This document shows, piece after piece, positions 55,687-64,000 of a stretch of DNA of 64,000 bases. The first letter of the stretch is position 1; every line of letters starts with the position of its first letter. The DNA lies in NCBI GenBank assembly GCA_030427905.1, contig JAUICL010000001.1, forward strand, positions 248,001 through 312,000, read 5' to 3'. Below the pieces are notes generated by a model that was not told the DNA's origin, did no database searches, and saw nothing but the letters and a program-made list of their open reading frames with translations. The position numbers and the translations under genes are program-made. Source of the DNA: Bacteroidia bacterium (GTDB taxonomy: Bacteria; Bacteroidota; Bacteroidia; Flavobacteriales_D; Cryomorphaceae).

Positions 55687-57414
55687 ATGGAAGAAAACAT
55701 TCTAACCAAAGCCAAATTTTGGACGACTGAAGCCTTTGACGAAAAGACGAGAAAGGAAGTTCAGGAACTTATTGACTCTGACCCAAAAGGGCTGGAAGAT
55801 GCCTTCTACAAAGATCTCGAATTTGGTACAGGTGGACTGCGCGGTGTGATGGGCGCTGGAACCAACCGCATGAATGTCTACACCGTGGCCATGGCCACCC
55901 AGGGATTGGCAAACTACATCAACTCGGCCAAACCCGAAGGCGAAAAATCCATCGCCATAGCGCACGACAGCCGAATCAATAGCCCGCTTTTTGCCAAAAC
56001 AGCTGCCGAAGTAATGGCTGCCAACGGCATCAAAGCCTATCTGTTCGAAGAGCTACGTCCGACGCCGCAGCTTTCTTTTGCCGTGCGCGAATTGGGATGC
56101 ACCGCTGGAATAGTGATCACAGCTTCGCACAACCCAAAAGAGTACAACGGATACAAGGTGTATTGGGAAGATGGCGCTCAGATTATTGCCCCACACGACA
56201 AGCTTATCATAGAAGAAGTTCGAAAAATATCAGGGCCTGAAATGGTCAAAAAAGACTTTGACAAGAAGCTTATCTCAAAACTCGGTGAAGAGATGGACAC
56301 CAAGTATAGAGAAGTCCTGAAGAAGGAAGTGGTACATCCCGAAGTGATTGAAGAGCAAGCCGATATGACCATCGTTTACACATCGCTTCACGGTACGGGC
56401 GTAACGCATATCCCCAATCTGCTCAGCGAGCTCGGTTTTGACAATGTCAATATCGTACCAGAGCAAGCCAAGCCCGATGGAAATTTTCCTACCGTTGATT
56501 CACCTAACCCGGAAGAAAAGGCGGCACTCGATCTGGCCTTGAAGCTCGGCGAAAACATGGACGCCGATATAATTCTCGGTACCGATCCAGACGCCGATCG
56601 CGTTGGGATCGCTGTTAAAGACTTGGAAGGAAATTTTGTCCTGCTCAATGGAAATGAAACGGCTTCGATGTTGACGCACTTCCTATTGGAAGAGCACAAG
56701 GCAAAAGGCTCATTGCCAGACAATGCTTTTGTTTGTTCTACAATCGTAACGAGTGAGGTGATCAAGGACATCGCCAAGGCGCATAACGTGGCCTGCTACG
56801 AGACCTTGACTGGGTTTAAGCACATTGCTGGCGTCATTCGAGAAAAAGAAGGAAAGGAAAAATTCATCGGTGGTGGCGAAGAGAGCTATGGATATATGAT
56901 TGGCGATGAAATTCGCGACAAAGATGCCGTGGTTTCAGCGACCGCGCTTTGCGAAGTAGCTGCCTGGGCCAAGTCGAAAGACTCGAGCTTCTACCAGGAA
57001 TTGATCAACATGTACTCGAAATACGGACTTTACCGCGAAGCCTTGGTGTCGTTGGTGAAGAAAGGAAGAGATGGAGCCGATCAGATCAAAGGCATCATGA
57101 ACGACTTTCGGGAGAAAACACCGAAGACGATTGCGGGATCTGAAGTGATTGAGCTACGCGACTACCAATCGGGCGAAATCAAGAATCTGCAGGACGGGTC
57201 AACCCGTGAAACGGGGCTTCCAAAGTCGAATGTGATTCAAATGTACCTGGCCGATGGATCGAAAGTGACAGCACGCCCTTCGGGTACCGAGCCCAAGATC
57301 AAGTACTACTTCAGCGTGAAAACGGATCTGAGCAATGTCGAAGATTTTCCATCGAAGCGCGATGCACTCGACGCTCGCTTGGAAGAGCTCAAAGCTGCAT
57401 TTGTAAAAGACTAA
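55687..57414 (+). CDS. phosphoglucomutase/phosphomannomutase
   Basis: This is a 575-residue alpha-D-phosphohexomutase of the long PGM/PMM type common in Bacteroidota; it interconverts glucose-1-P and glucose-6-P or the mannose forms. Active-site blocks are TASHNPKEYNGYKVYW (phosphoserine loop), GTDPDADRVGIAV (metal loop), GGGEESYGYM (sugar loop) and RPSGTEPKIKYYF (phosphate loop). The ATG at 55687 was chosen over an upstream start inside rfbB. It feeds glucose-1-P to the dTDP-sugar pathway. Its stop codon shares three bases with the stop codon of the convergent DUF4301 gene. Confidence 0.93.
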   Translation: MEENILTKAKFWTTEAFDEKTRKEVQELIDSDPKGLEDAFYKDLEFGTGGLRGVMGAGTNRMNVYTVAMATQGLANYINSAKPEGEKSIAIAHDSRINSPLFAKTAAEVMAANGIKAYLFEELRPTPQLSFAVRELGCTAGIVITASHNPKEYNGYKVYWEDGAQIIAPHDKLIIEEVRKISGPEMVKKDFDKKLISKLGEEMDTKYREVLKKEVVHPEVIEEQADMTIVYTSLHGTGVTHIPNLLSELGFDNVNIVPEQAKPDGNFPTVDSPNPEEKAALDLALKLGENMDADIILGTDPDADRVGIAVKDLEGNFVLLNGNETASMLTHFLLEEHKAKGSLPDNAFVCSTIVTSEVIKDIAKAHNVACYETLTGFKHIAGVIREKEGKEKFIGGGEESYGYMIGDEIRDKDAVVSATALCEVAAWAKSKDSSFYQELINMYSKYGLYREALVSLVKKGRDGADQIKGIMNDFREKTPKTIAGSEVIELRDYQSGEIKNLQDGSTRETGLPKSNVIQMYLADGSKVTARPSGTEPKIKYYFSVKTDLSNVEDFPSKRDALDARLEELKAAFVKD

Positions 57415-58886
57415 AGGTGGGCAGGCCGCAACAGGTCGAATACCGTTTTTACGGGATTGAAGGTCTCTAGCGGCACCTCAACAAAAATGGTGTTCCAGTG
57501 ATACATGGCACCGTTCCACAAGCCAGGTCGCTCCAGTGCTTTGATGTCTTGACCTAGGTACGACTTCGAAACAACCATCGCCGCTTCGGGATTGACGAAT
57601 TCCATCAGGTCGTACTTTTCACCGCGATGATTCCGCGTGCCTAGCACCAGATCAACCGGATTGAAGTGCGTGGCCGCCTTCAACAGCTCGGCTTGCTTCG
57701 GATTATCCAGATCAATCTGTGCCTTTTCGACAATCTGAAGAGATGGCTCGCCGTTTTCATCGGCAACCAGAAATGGTCCACCGCCGGGCTCGCCTTGGTT
57801 TTTGACCATCCCACAAACGCGCAAAGGCCGATCGAGAATAGATCTTAAATCGTTCAGGTTTTTTCCCTTGGTCGGAATGGAAAGCCATTCTTCGATAAAC
57901 CCGGCCACAATACCCAAGTCGGCCGTTTCATCATCCATCTGCAAAAGGTAGTTGTGGATCTTGTCTTGCACTTCAATCAAAATCCCACCCAAAACTTGTT
58001 TGTACTGGGTCGTGATTTCTTGAAGCGATTTGTTGACTACGTTGTCAATGTTCTTGACGAAAATCAAGTCGGCGTCCAAGGCATTGATGTTCTCAATCAA
58101 GGCACCGTGGCCCGCTGGCCTGAAAAGCAGACTTCCATCTTCTTTTCGCACCCATTCACCCGTTTCTGCATCGATAGCAGGTGAGTCGGTGTGGGGAAGC
58201 TGAATGCTCGAAGAAATATCAAAATCCAATTTTAAGCCAACGTCGAGACAAGACTTCAGACTCGCCAGAAACTGATCAAGATCCTCCTTTTGGGCAGCGG
58301 GCAGCGTAAAGTGAATCCGCGACTTTCCGTTTCGCGAAGCGTAAGCAGCTCCTTCGTGAAAGTGCTCTTCAAAAGCCGTACGCACTTCTCCCCCATCGTA
58401 TTTGTGAAAAAGGATGGAACCCTTTGGAAGTGATCCATAGCCTAGCCCATCTTCATCCAGCAGAACAGATATCAGCTTATTGACTTCGCTTACATCAAGC
58501 TGATCATCGATGGACTTACCGAAAGCCGCTTTGAGCGCATTAAAAAAAGCAAACTGACGTAGGCCAGCCTTAAATTTATCGCGCGCATCAGACGGCTCGG
58601 TATGGGTCGATGCCTGATGAAGCTCTTTGAACATCCGGCTTGCGGCCCCACTGGCCGGAACAAATTTCAGGACAGTCTTCTTCTCGTTTTCACGATAAAG
58701 GGAAGTGAAATAATCGATGTTGTCACCTTCCAGAACTTTGATCTCCTTCTCGAGCCGGCAGTTCCCAACCAGATTCAAAGGCGAAAACCCCTTTTCAATT
58801 TGCATGCGGTAGCCCTCCATCTGACTGAGAGTTACCCCCTGCTCTTCCAACTGCTTTTTATCGACTAAACTTAGATTTTGGCTCAT
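57411..58886 (-). CDS. DUF4301 family protein
   Basis: This 491-residue soluble protein of the DUF4301 family is widespread in Bacteroidota and of unknown function. Recognisable parts are KFVPASGAASRMFKELH near residue 85, HFTLPAAQKEDLDQFL, FRPAGHGALIENINALDADLIFVKNIDNV and CGMVKNQGEPGGGPFLV in the second half. The GAASRMF and GHGALIENIN parts recall nucleotidyltransferase-type sugar-nucleotide enzymes, and its place between pgm and galE fits. That link is inference. The start was set at 58886; the longer reading adds 26 residues unlike the family. Confidence 0.88.
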   Translation of the reverse strand: MSQNLSLVDKKQLEEQGVTLSQMEGYRMQIEKGFSPLNLVGNCRLEKEIKVLEGDNIDYFTSLYRENEKKTVLKFVPASGAASRMFKELHQASTHTEPSDARDKFKAGLRQFAFFNALKAAFGKSIDDQLDVSEVNKLISVLLDEDGLGYGSLPKGSILFHKYDGGEVRTAFEEHFHEGAAYASRNGKSRIHFTLPAAQKEDLDQFLASLKSCLDVGLKLDFDISSSIQLPHTDSPAIDAETGEWVRKEDGSLLFRPAGHGALIENINALDADLIFVKNIDNVVNKSLQEITTQYKQVLGGILIEVQDKIHNYLLQMDDETADLGIVAGFIEEWLSIPTKGKNLNDLRSILDRPLRVCGMVKNQGEPGGGPFLVADENGEPSLQIVEKAQIDLDNPKQAELLKAATHFNPVDLVLGTRNHRGEKYDLMEFVNPEAAMVVSKSYLGQDIKALERPGLWNGAMYHWNTIFVEVPLETFNPVKTVFDLLRPAHL

Positions 58887-59014
58887 AATTAGATCAAAAT
58901 GGGTGACCAACGAGCCAGCTAAATTATGGATTAAAAGATTGCAATGCTGGAAAAACTTCGCCAATTTGCCGGCCCTAAATCAAGGTTTTAGATTAAACCA
59001 AGAGCGCGGAAACC

Positions 59015-60040
59015 ATGAAAAAAATCCTTCTGACCGGTGGAGCCGGATACATTGGATCTCACATCGCTGTATCACTTTATGAGAATGGGTACTTCCCTGT
59101 TATTCTCGACAACTTTTCGAATTCCGAACGACAGGTAATCAATGGAATAAAGGCGCTTACGGAAAACAATTTTTCGCTTCACGACCTGGATTGCAAAGAT
59201 CCCGAATCGTTTGATAAAGTGCTGGAAGCTGAAGGGAGAATTGATGGTATCATTCACCTCGCAGCATACAAGGCCGTTGGCGAGTCGGTGCAAGATCCGC
59301 TCAAGTACTACCACAACAATATGACATCGATGTGGGCGGTGCTCGATGCCATGGAGCGTTTGGGTATCGAAAATCTCGTTTTCTCATCTTCCTGCACAGT
59401 TTATGGAACACCCGAGAATGAAGTGGTGACCGAAGAAACAGCGATCAATCCGGCATTTAGCCCATACGGCTACACCAAGCAAGCCTGTGAGCGCATGATG
59501 GAAGATTTGCATAAAACCAATTCGCGCAAGAAGCAGATTAGATTGCGGTATTTCAACCCCATTGGGGCGCACCCATCAGCAGTGATTGGCGAGCTACCAA
59601 TCGGGACGCCAAACAATCTGGTGCCTTATATCACTCAGGTGGGAGCTGGCTGGAGAGAGCAAATCACCGTATTTGGAAACGACTACGAAACCGCCGATGG
59701 CACCTGCATTCGCGACTATATCCACGTTGTAGATCTGGCAGAAGCACACGTGCTCTCACTCGGTCGGATTTTAGACAAATCGGGTTCTTCACTAGAGACT
59801 TTTAATATCGGAACCGGAAAGGGCACGAGCGTACAAGAAATTATTGACATCTTTCAAGAGGTAAATAACACCCCGATCAAAGTCGTGTATGGCGACCGAA
59901 GACCTGGCGATGTTCCCTCGATTTATGCCAACGCTGATCGAGCGTACAAAGAGCTGGGATGGAGCGCCAAATACGGAATTGAAGACTGCTTGAAACACGC
60001 ATGGCACTGGCAAAAAACACTTACAAAACCTGGTTCTTAG
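59015..60040 (+). CDS. galE: UDP-glucose 4-epimerase
   Basis: GalE interconverts UDP-glucose and UDP-galactose (341 residues, normal length). It has the NAD-binding GGAGYIGSH, HLAAYKAVGESV, the SSSCTVYG strand, the catalytic Tyr in PYGYTKQACE, and RYFNPIGAHPSA, plus GTCIRDYIHVVDLA and NIGTGKGTSV. It is divergent from DUF4301. Its last 40 bases overlap the start of the next gene in another frame. Confidence 0.96.
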   Translation: MKKILLTGGAGYIGSHIAVSLYENGYFPVILDNFSNSERQVINGIKALTENNFSLHDLDCKDPESFDKVLEAEGRIDGIIHLAAYKAVGESVQDPLKYYHNNMTSMWAVLDAMERLGIENLVFSSSCTVYGTPENEVVTEETAINPAFSPYGYTKQACERMMEDLHKTNSRKKQIRLRYFNPIGAHPSAVIGELPIGTPNNLVPYITQVGAGWREQITVFGNDYETADGTCIRDYIHVVDLAEAHVLSLGRILDKSGSSLETFNIGTGKGTSVQEIIDIFQEVNNTPIKVVYGDRRPGDVPSIYANADRAYKELGWSAKYGIEDCLKHAWHWQKTLTKPGS

Positions 60041-60723
60041 GAGCGCTTTTTGCGATTTCCTTGCCATTGAGCACCTTTGCTCAGTCGCCAGATTCGACCG
60101 AATCGAAACCTAGAATAGCCAAAGTACTCGATCGGTGGGATGACAAAATCCTGCTGGAGCTTACCCACGACATGTGGCTCAACACACCCGAAGGTGTCGA
60201 ATTAAAAACACCTTCGCTGGGCTTCAAGGCCTACTTTTTTAGCGACTACACTTTTGGTATCGAATCCAATTTTAGTTTTGCCTGGGGCTTTGGGGTGAGT
60301 GCCGACAATGTGCACAGCAACGCTGCTCTGGTGCAGGAAGAATTTCCGGATGGATCGACTGGAGATCAAATCATAACCCCGTTTGACGAAGGATACGAGT
60401 ACGAGAAGAACAAATTTGTAACCACCTACCTGGAAATCCCCATTGAGTTTCGCTACATCACCAAAGGACGGAGTCCATTCAAAATTGCCGCTGGATTTCG
60501 AGTCGGGTACCTGGTGGCCGATCACCAAAAAATAATTGATACGGATGGAAAGCGGAAGTACTACGACTTCGATCACGTGACCAAATTTAGGTACGGTGTT
60601 TCGGCTCGGGTTGGAGTAGGAAAAGTACAATTGACTGGGTTCTATTCCCTCGTTCCAATGATCGACCAGGGAACAGAAGTCATCCCTGTATCAGTGGGAT
60701 TGGCATTTACACCGATCAGATAA
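60001..60723 (+). CDS. PorT-like outer-membrane beta-barrel protein
   Basis: This is a 240-residue exported barrel protein. A signal peptide (1-28, ending STFAQ) precedes a strand-rich part with repeated FRYITKGRSPFKIAAGFRVGYLV and RYGVSARVGVGKVQLTGFYSLVPM, similar to the PorT family of outer-membrane barrels. It starts within the last 40 bases of galE; no later in-frame ATG would keep the signal peptide, so the overlap looks real. Its 3' end overlaps the convergent PAP2-like gene by 8 bases. In some Bacteroidota, PorT members take part in type IX secretion; that is not shown here. Confidence 0.78.
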   Translation: MALAKNTYKTWFLGALFAISLPLSTFAQSPDSTESKPRIAKVLDRWDDKILLELTHDMWLNTPEGVELKTPSLGFKAYFFSDYTFGIESNFSFAWGFGVSADNVHSNAALVQEEFPDGSTGDQIITPFDEGYEYEKNKFVTTYLEIPIEFRYITKGRSPFKIAAGFRVGYLVADHQKIIDTDGKRKYYDFDHVTKFRYGVSARVGVGKVQLTGFYSLVPMIDQGTEVIPVSVGLAFTPIR

Positions 60724-61333
60724 AGAGTCCGTAGCGCACGCAAATGAATGGGCTGACAAAGCCAAGAACAGCTCCAACGTATGTCTGAGCAGGCGTGTGA
60801 ACTTTTAGGATAATTCTCGACGAAAGTACGGCCGCACCGATAAGCAAAGCCGCCGAAAAGGCAAAGAGATTTACAAAATCGTGGATATAAAACAAGCCAG
60901 CGAGGGTACCTGACACTCCGAAAACAGCTGTAGAATGAGCGCTAATCTTCCATCGGGTATTGACTATCGCCATCATCACGAGTGCAAACAAGCCCCCGAC
61001 GTAGATCGAATAAATGGCGGTTGGAAGATTGCCCTGTCGCAATAAGTAATACCCCAGAAAAAAGAAAAACATGGATGAGATATAGGGAAGGAATCGCTCC
61101 TTCCGGCTGGGACTCTCCAGATTTTTGACGGTACCGTACCAACTCAGCAATAAGATGTTCAAACCAGGGAAAACACAGGTGCTTAAGCCGATTATCAAGT
61201 AAACGAGCTTGAGCTGTTCGGGTGTGGTACGCCCCTGAATATACCAGTCGAGCTCACTCCCTATTACCACACACAGCAGTGGCATGATTAGCGGGTGAAA
61301 CAAGGCAGAAATCAGGATGGCTGCTCTACGCAT
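60716..61333 (-). CDS. PAP2-superfamily membrane protein
   Basis: This is a 205-residue integral membrane protein with about six helices. The region RWKISAHSTAVFGVSGTLAG and SRIILKVHTPAQTYVGAVLGF matches the second and third motifs of PAP2-type phosphatases in the shortened form seen in Bacteroidota (SxH, then SRxxxxxHTPxQ...G). The upstream K-x6-RP motif seems replaced by SPSRKERFLPY. It may act on a lipid phosphate. It starts one base after the rpoN stop and is therefore co-transcribed with rpoN. Confidence 0.75.
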   Translation of the reverse strand: MRRAAILISALFHPLIMPLLCVVIGSELDWYIQGRTTPEQLKLVYLIIGLSTCVFPGLNILLLSWYGTVKNLESPSRKERFLPYISSMFFFFLGYYLLRQGNLPTAIYSIYVGGLFALVMMAIVNTRWKISAHSTAVFGVSGTLAGLFYIHDFVNLFAFSAALLIGAAVLSSRIILKVHTPAQTYVGAVLGFVSPFICVRYGLFI

Positions 61334-61334
61334 A

Positions 61335-62783
61335 CTAGAGTTGTTTTCGCAGCCTAGCCACAGGGATATTGAGTTGTTCGCGATACTTGGCGACCGTTCT
61401 TCGGGCTATTTGATATCCCTTTTCTTTGAGAACTTCAGCGAGCTTTTCATCCGTTAGCGGCTTCTTCTTGCTCTCGCCATCAATAGCATCTTGCAAGATC
61501 TTTTTCACTTCTCTCGTCGAGACTTCTTCGCCCGACTCAGTAGATAGCGACTCTGAGAAAAAGCTCTTGAGCAGGAAAGTTCCATAAGGTGTCTGAACGT
61601 ACTTGCTGTTGGCTACACGCGAGATTGTCGAAATATCGAGATGAACAATTTCGGCAATATCCTTCAAGATCATCGGTTTGAGCTTGGTCTCGTCGCCCGT
61701 CAAGAAATAGTCGTGCTGGAAATCCATAATGGCTCCCATCGTCATCATCAGGGTGTGCTGTCGCTGCTTGATGGCATCGATAAACCACTTCGCTGAGTCT
61801 ATTTTCTGCTTCACAAAGAGCAAAGCTTCCTTCTGCTTCTTGTCCTTTTTCTTGCTCTCGGCATAGCCCTGCATCATTTGCTTGTACCCGTCATTTATAC
61901 GCAGTTCGGGGGCGTTTCGGGCATTGAGCTGGAGTTGTAGCTCCTCGTCTTCCACAGTCAAAAGGAAGTCGGGTACAATATGCTGAATCGTCTTCGAACC
62001 CGACTCGGCCTGGCTGTTGCCTGGTTTTGGGTTGAGCTTGGTGATTTCACCTACCGCGACTTTCAAATCTTCGTCAGAGATTTCCATTCGCTTCAAGATG
62101 CGATCGTAATGCTTTTTGGTAAATGAATCGAAGTACTTTTCAACTACTTCGGTGGCAATTTTGATGGATGGGTAATGGTGATCTTTCCGTTTAAGCTGGA
62201 GTAACAAGCACTCTTGCAGCGTTCTGGCACCCACTCCGGCTGGATCGAGATCCTGGATGATCGATAAAGCATTTAAAAGCTCTTCGTCGCTCACCATGAT
62301 ATTTTGGGAGAATGCCAAATCGTCGCTGATGTTCTCAAGATCTCTTCTCAAGTACCCATCGTCATCGAGGTTTCCGATGATGGTTTGGGCTAGCGCTTCT
62401 TCTTCATCGGTAATATTGCGAAGTGAAAGCTGCTGAGTAAGCTGATCTCGGAAGGTGTTCCCCGAGGCAAAAGGCATGGCTTTTTCATCGTCATCGGCAC
62501 CTTTGTTCCGTACAGATAGTTTGTACGAAGGGGTATCATCATCGATATACTCCGAAAAATCAAACTCCTCTTGCGCTTCAGAGCGTTCCGTTTCTTCCCA
62601 CTCATGGGTTGGGTCATCGGTGTTTTCAGCTTCTTTTCCCTCTTCCAGGGCTGGATTCACTTCGAGCTCTTCCTTGATGCGCTGTTCGAGCTCCACGGTT
62701 GGAACTTGGAGAAGCTTCATCAACTGAATTTGTTGAGGCGAGAGCTTTTGAAGTAATTTTTGCTGTAGACTCTGTTTGAGCAT
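61335..62783 (-). CDS. rpoN: RNA polymerase sigma-54 factor
   Basis: This 482-residue alternative sigma factor recognises -24/-12 promoters and needs activator ATPases. The N-terminal activator region reads QSLQQKLLQKLSPQQIQLMKLLQVPTVELEQRIKEELEVNPALEE. An acidic middle stretch, the core-binding domain (LDPAGVGARTLQECLLLQL), and the C-terminal RpoN box (ARRTVAKYREQLNIP) follow. All regions are intact. The PAP2-like gene is 1 base downstream. No -24/-12 promoter was identified with confidence in the window. Confidence 0.97.
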   Translation of the reverse strand: MLKQSLQQKLLQKLSPQQIQLMKLLQVPTVELEQRIKEELEVNPALEEGKEAENTDDPTHEWEETERSEAQEEFDFSEYIDDDTPSYKLSVRNKGADDDEKAMPFASGNTFRDQLTQQLSLRNITDEEEALAQTIIGNLDDDGYLRRDLENISDDLAFSQNIMVSDEELLNALSIIQDLDPAGVGARTLQECLLLQLKRKDHHYPSIKIATEVVEKYFDSFTKKHYDRILKRMEISDEDLKVAVGEITKLNPKPGNSQAESGSKTIQHIVPDFLLTVEDEELQLQLNARNAPELRINDGYKQMMQGYAESKKKDKKQKEALLFVKQKIDSAKWFIDAIKQRQHTLMMTMGAIMDFQHDYFLTGDETKLKPMILKDIAEIVHLDISTISRVANSKYVQTPYGTFLLKSFFSESLSTESGEEVSTREVKKILQDAIDGESKKKPLTDEKLAEVLKEKGYQIARRTVAKYREQLNIPVARLRKQL

Positions 62784-62840
62784 GTGTTTATTAATTCTGA
62801 AATCGGGATGAATTCTCAGCCCAATTTCGTGAATTTCGGT

Positions 62841-63335
62841 TTAATGGTTAACGATTATTACTCTCCACTTATTTTTCAAGCGATATTTCCGCCCATTGTA
62901 CAAGAGACCAAGTGCCCCTATTCCGGCAAATATTCCCGCCAGCGGATACACTTCTTCGTCCACTACCGGGGTATCGCCCGTATTGAAGGTATTGTTGGCC
63001 GCTGAAAAGAGAAAAAACGTTGGAATCGCGATGAAGGATGCCTTAGCAAAGCCGTGTACTGCCTTCACTTTAGACCGATCTGCCAGAGCTTCTACTTCGT
63101 TGAGCTTTACTTCGAGCATGTTGTCTACAAAAAAAGAAGAATCGGAAAGTTGAACGATTTGCCCTTTGTAGAATTCCTTTTCATCCCAGCGTTTAAATTC
63201 GATTTCATCGCCTACGTAGTAGCGAATACGGTTACCAGTCCCAGGTTTTTCGAGCAGGAGAAATGCTTCCAGCTGCGCCATCAGAGCCATGGGAAAGCAT
63301 ACCAATATGAGCAGGACAAACCGTTTAGGATTCAT
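62841..63335 (-). CDS. small exported protein of unknown function
   Basis: I do not recognise this 164-residue protein. A signal peptide (1-20, ending ALMAQ) is followed by a strand-rich segment of a type often seen in Bacteroidota (YYVGDEIEFKRWDEKEFYKGQIVQLSDSSFFVD), then a hydrophobic helix near 97-112 and a second near 130-148 (LAGIFAGIGALGLLY) before a basic C-terminus. It is likely membrane-attached after export. Its start overlaps the 3' end of the aldehyde dehydrogenase gene upstream by 11 bases, so they are co-transcribed. Confidence 0.72.
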   Translation of the reverse strand: MNPKRFVLLILVCFPMALMAQLEAFLLLEKPGTGNRIRYYVGDEIEFKRWDEKEFYKGQIVQLSDSSFFVDNMLEVKLNEVEALADRSKVKAVHGFAKASFIAIPTFFLFSAANNTFNTGDTPVVDEEVYPLAGIFAGIGALGLLYNGRKYRLKNKWRVIIVNH

Positions 63336-64000
63336 AATTGATACAGATGTTTTTGGGCTCGGTAAAGAACTTCATGGCTTCGAATCCACCTTCGCGACCT
63401 ACTCCCGAGCTTTTTATTCCACCGAAAGGAGTTCGCAAATCGCGCTCCAACCAGCAATTTACCCAGACTATTCCCGCTTCGATTTCACCAGCCACGCGGT
63501 GGGCGCGTTTCAAGTTTGCCGTCCAGATGGTCGATGCCAATCCGTAGGTGGTGGCATTTGCCTTCTCGATGGCTTCGGCTTCTGTCTTAAAGGTATCAAT
63601 CGTAACTACCGGGCCAAAGATCTCTTCTTGGTTGGTACGACAAGTTTGATCTAAACCAGTAATCACGGTCGGTGCGATGTAATACCCTTCTGCAAGGTCT
63701 CCTTCAAGCTTAACCTGATGACCACCGCACTTCACTTTTCCGCCTTCTTCTTTTGCCAAATCGATGTAGCTGAGTATTTTTTCCATGTGGGGTTTGCTTA
63801 CCACAGCACCCATTTTGGTTTCTGGCTTTGCAGGATCGCCCACTTTCATCTTGCTCACCTTTTCGGTAAATGCAGCGATGAATTTCTCTGCGATTGACTC
63901 TTCCACAAGGATTCTCGATCCACAAAGGCAGATCTGACCTTGGTTGGCGAAAGAGCTTCTCAGCGTGACCTTGAGCATATCATCAAAATCGCAATCTGCG
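63325..64000 (-). CDS. aldehyde dehydrogenase, C-terminal part (cut by the window edge)
   Basis: This is the 3' part (about 225 residues) of an NAD-dependent aldehyde dehydrogenase; the reading frame is open to the edge (ADCDFDDMLK), so the N-terminus lies beyond 64000. The catalytic Cys is in NQGQICLCGSR and the cofactor-site Glu in EEIFGPVV; PFGGIKSSGVGREGG follows. The blocks ICLCGSRI and WVNCWLERDLRTPFGG resemble 2-aminomuconate or 2-hydroxymuconate semialdehyde dehydrogenases (kynurenine or aromatic degradation). That subfamily is a likely but not proven call. Confidence 0.88.
   Translation of the reverse strand, partial: ADCDFDDMLKVTLRSSFANQGQICLCGSRILVEESIAEKFIAAFTEKVSKMKVGDPAKPETKMGAVVSKPHMEKILSYIDLAKEEGGKVKCGGHQVKLEGDLAEGYYIAPTVITGLDQTCRTNQEEIFGPVVTIDTFKTEAEAIEKANATTYGLASTIWTANLKRAHRVAGEIEAGIVWVNCWLERDLRTPFGGIKSSGVGREGGFEAMKFFTEPKNICINYES

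Overview
The window looks like chromosomal DNA of a Bacteroidota bacterium, most likely Flavobacteriales (a Cryomorphaceae/Schleiferiaceae-like relative is possible but not proven here). Support comes from two proteins with gliding-motility-type (CHU_C, T9SS type B) C-terminal sorting domains, a PorP/SprF-family protein, a DUF4301 protein, Bacteroidota-style -7 boxes (TAnnTTTG) before several genes, and the absence of Shine-Dalgarno sequences. No rRNA, tRNA, CRISPR array, transposase or integrase was seen.

Layout. (1) 0-9.8 kb, core metabolism: ribE behind a secreted FN3/CHU_C protein (minus strand); a divergent plus-strand series of M17 aminopeptidase and pdxA, then DUF177-rpmF, then fabH-accB-accC (start of fatty acid synthesis), closed by a strong terminator whose hairpin lies inside the 3' end of the convergent dxs gene. 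(2) 9.8-21.5 kb, minus strand: dxs, an FtsX/MacB-like permease, and a complete tetR-tolC-adaptor-RND efflux operon. (3) asnS, followed by a plus-strand accessory stretch (23-30 kb). This holds small membrane proteins, an orphan HEPN protein, MazEF and ParDE toxin-antitoxin pairs, a GNAT acetyltransferase and a small c-type haem protein, interspersed with repeats. Two of its genes (24.0-25.5 kb) are framed like integron gene cassettes. (4) 30.1-33.9 kb, minus strand: a TroABCD/Znu-type metal ABC transporter in which one permease is fused to a DtxR/MntR-like domain, preceded by a perfect palindromic operator candidate. (5) 34-53.5 kb, minus strand: a SprF-like gene directly downstream of an 18.5-kb gene for a 6182-residue secreted repeat protein. 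(6) 53.8-64 kb: rfbD-rfbB-phosphoglucomutase, DUF4301, galE (sugar nucleotide and envelope polysaccharide supply), an outer-membrane barrel protein, a PAP2-like membrane protein with rpoN, a small exported protein, and an aldehyde dehydrogenase cut by the window edge.

The most notable items are: the giant adhesin-like gene, whose 62 repeats of about 88 residues carry a three-unit higher-order repeat with a 792-bp period over about 10 kb; the pair of cassette-like units whose own 5' and 3' ends are exact inverted copies, joined by an attC-like hairpin; an 89-bp intergenic repeat ending in a promoter-like motif; and the permease-DtxR fusion with its operator. All counts and alignments were made by eye.
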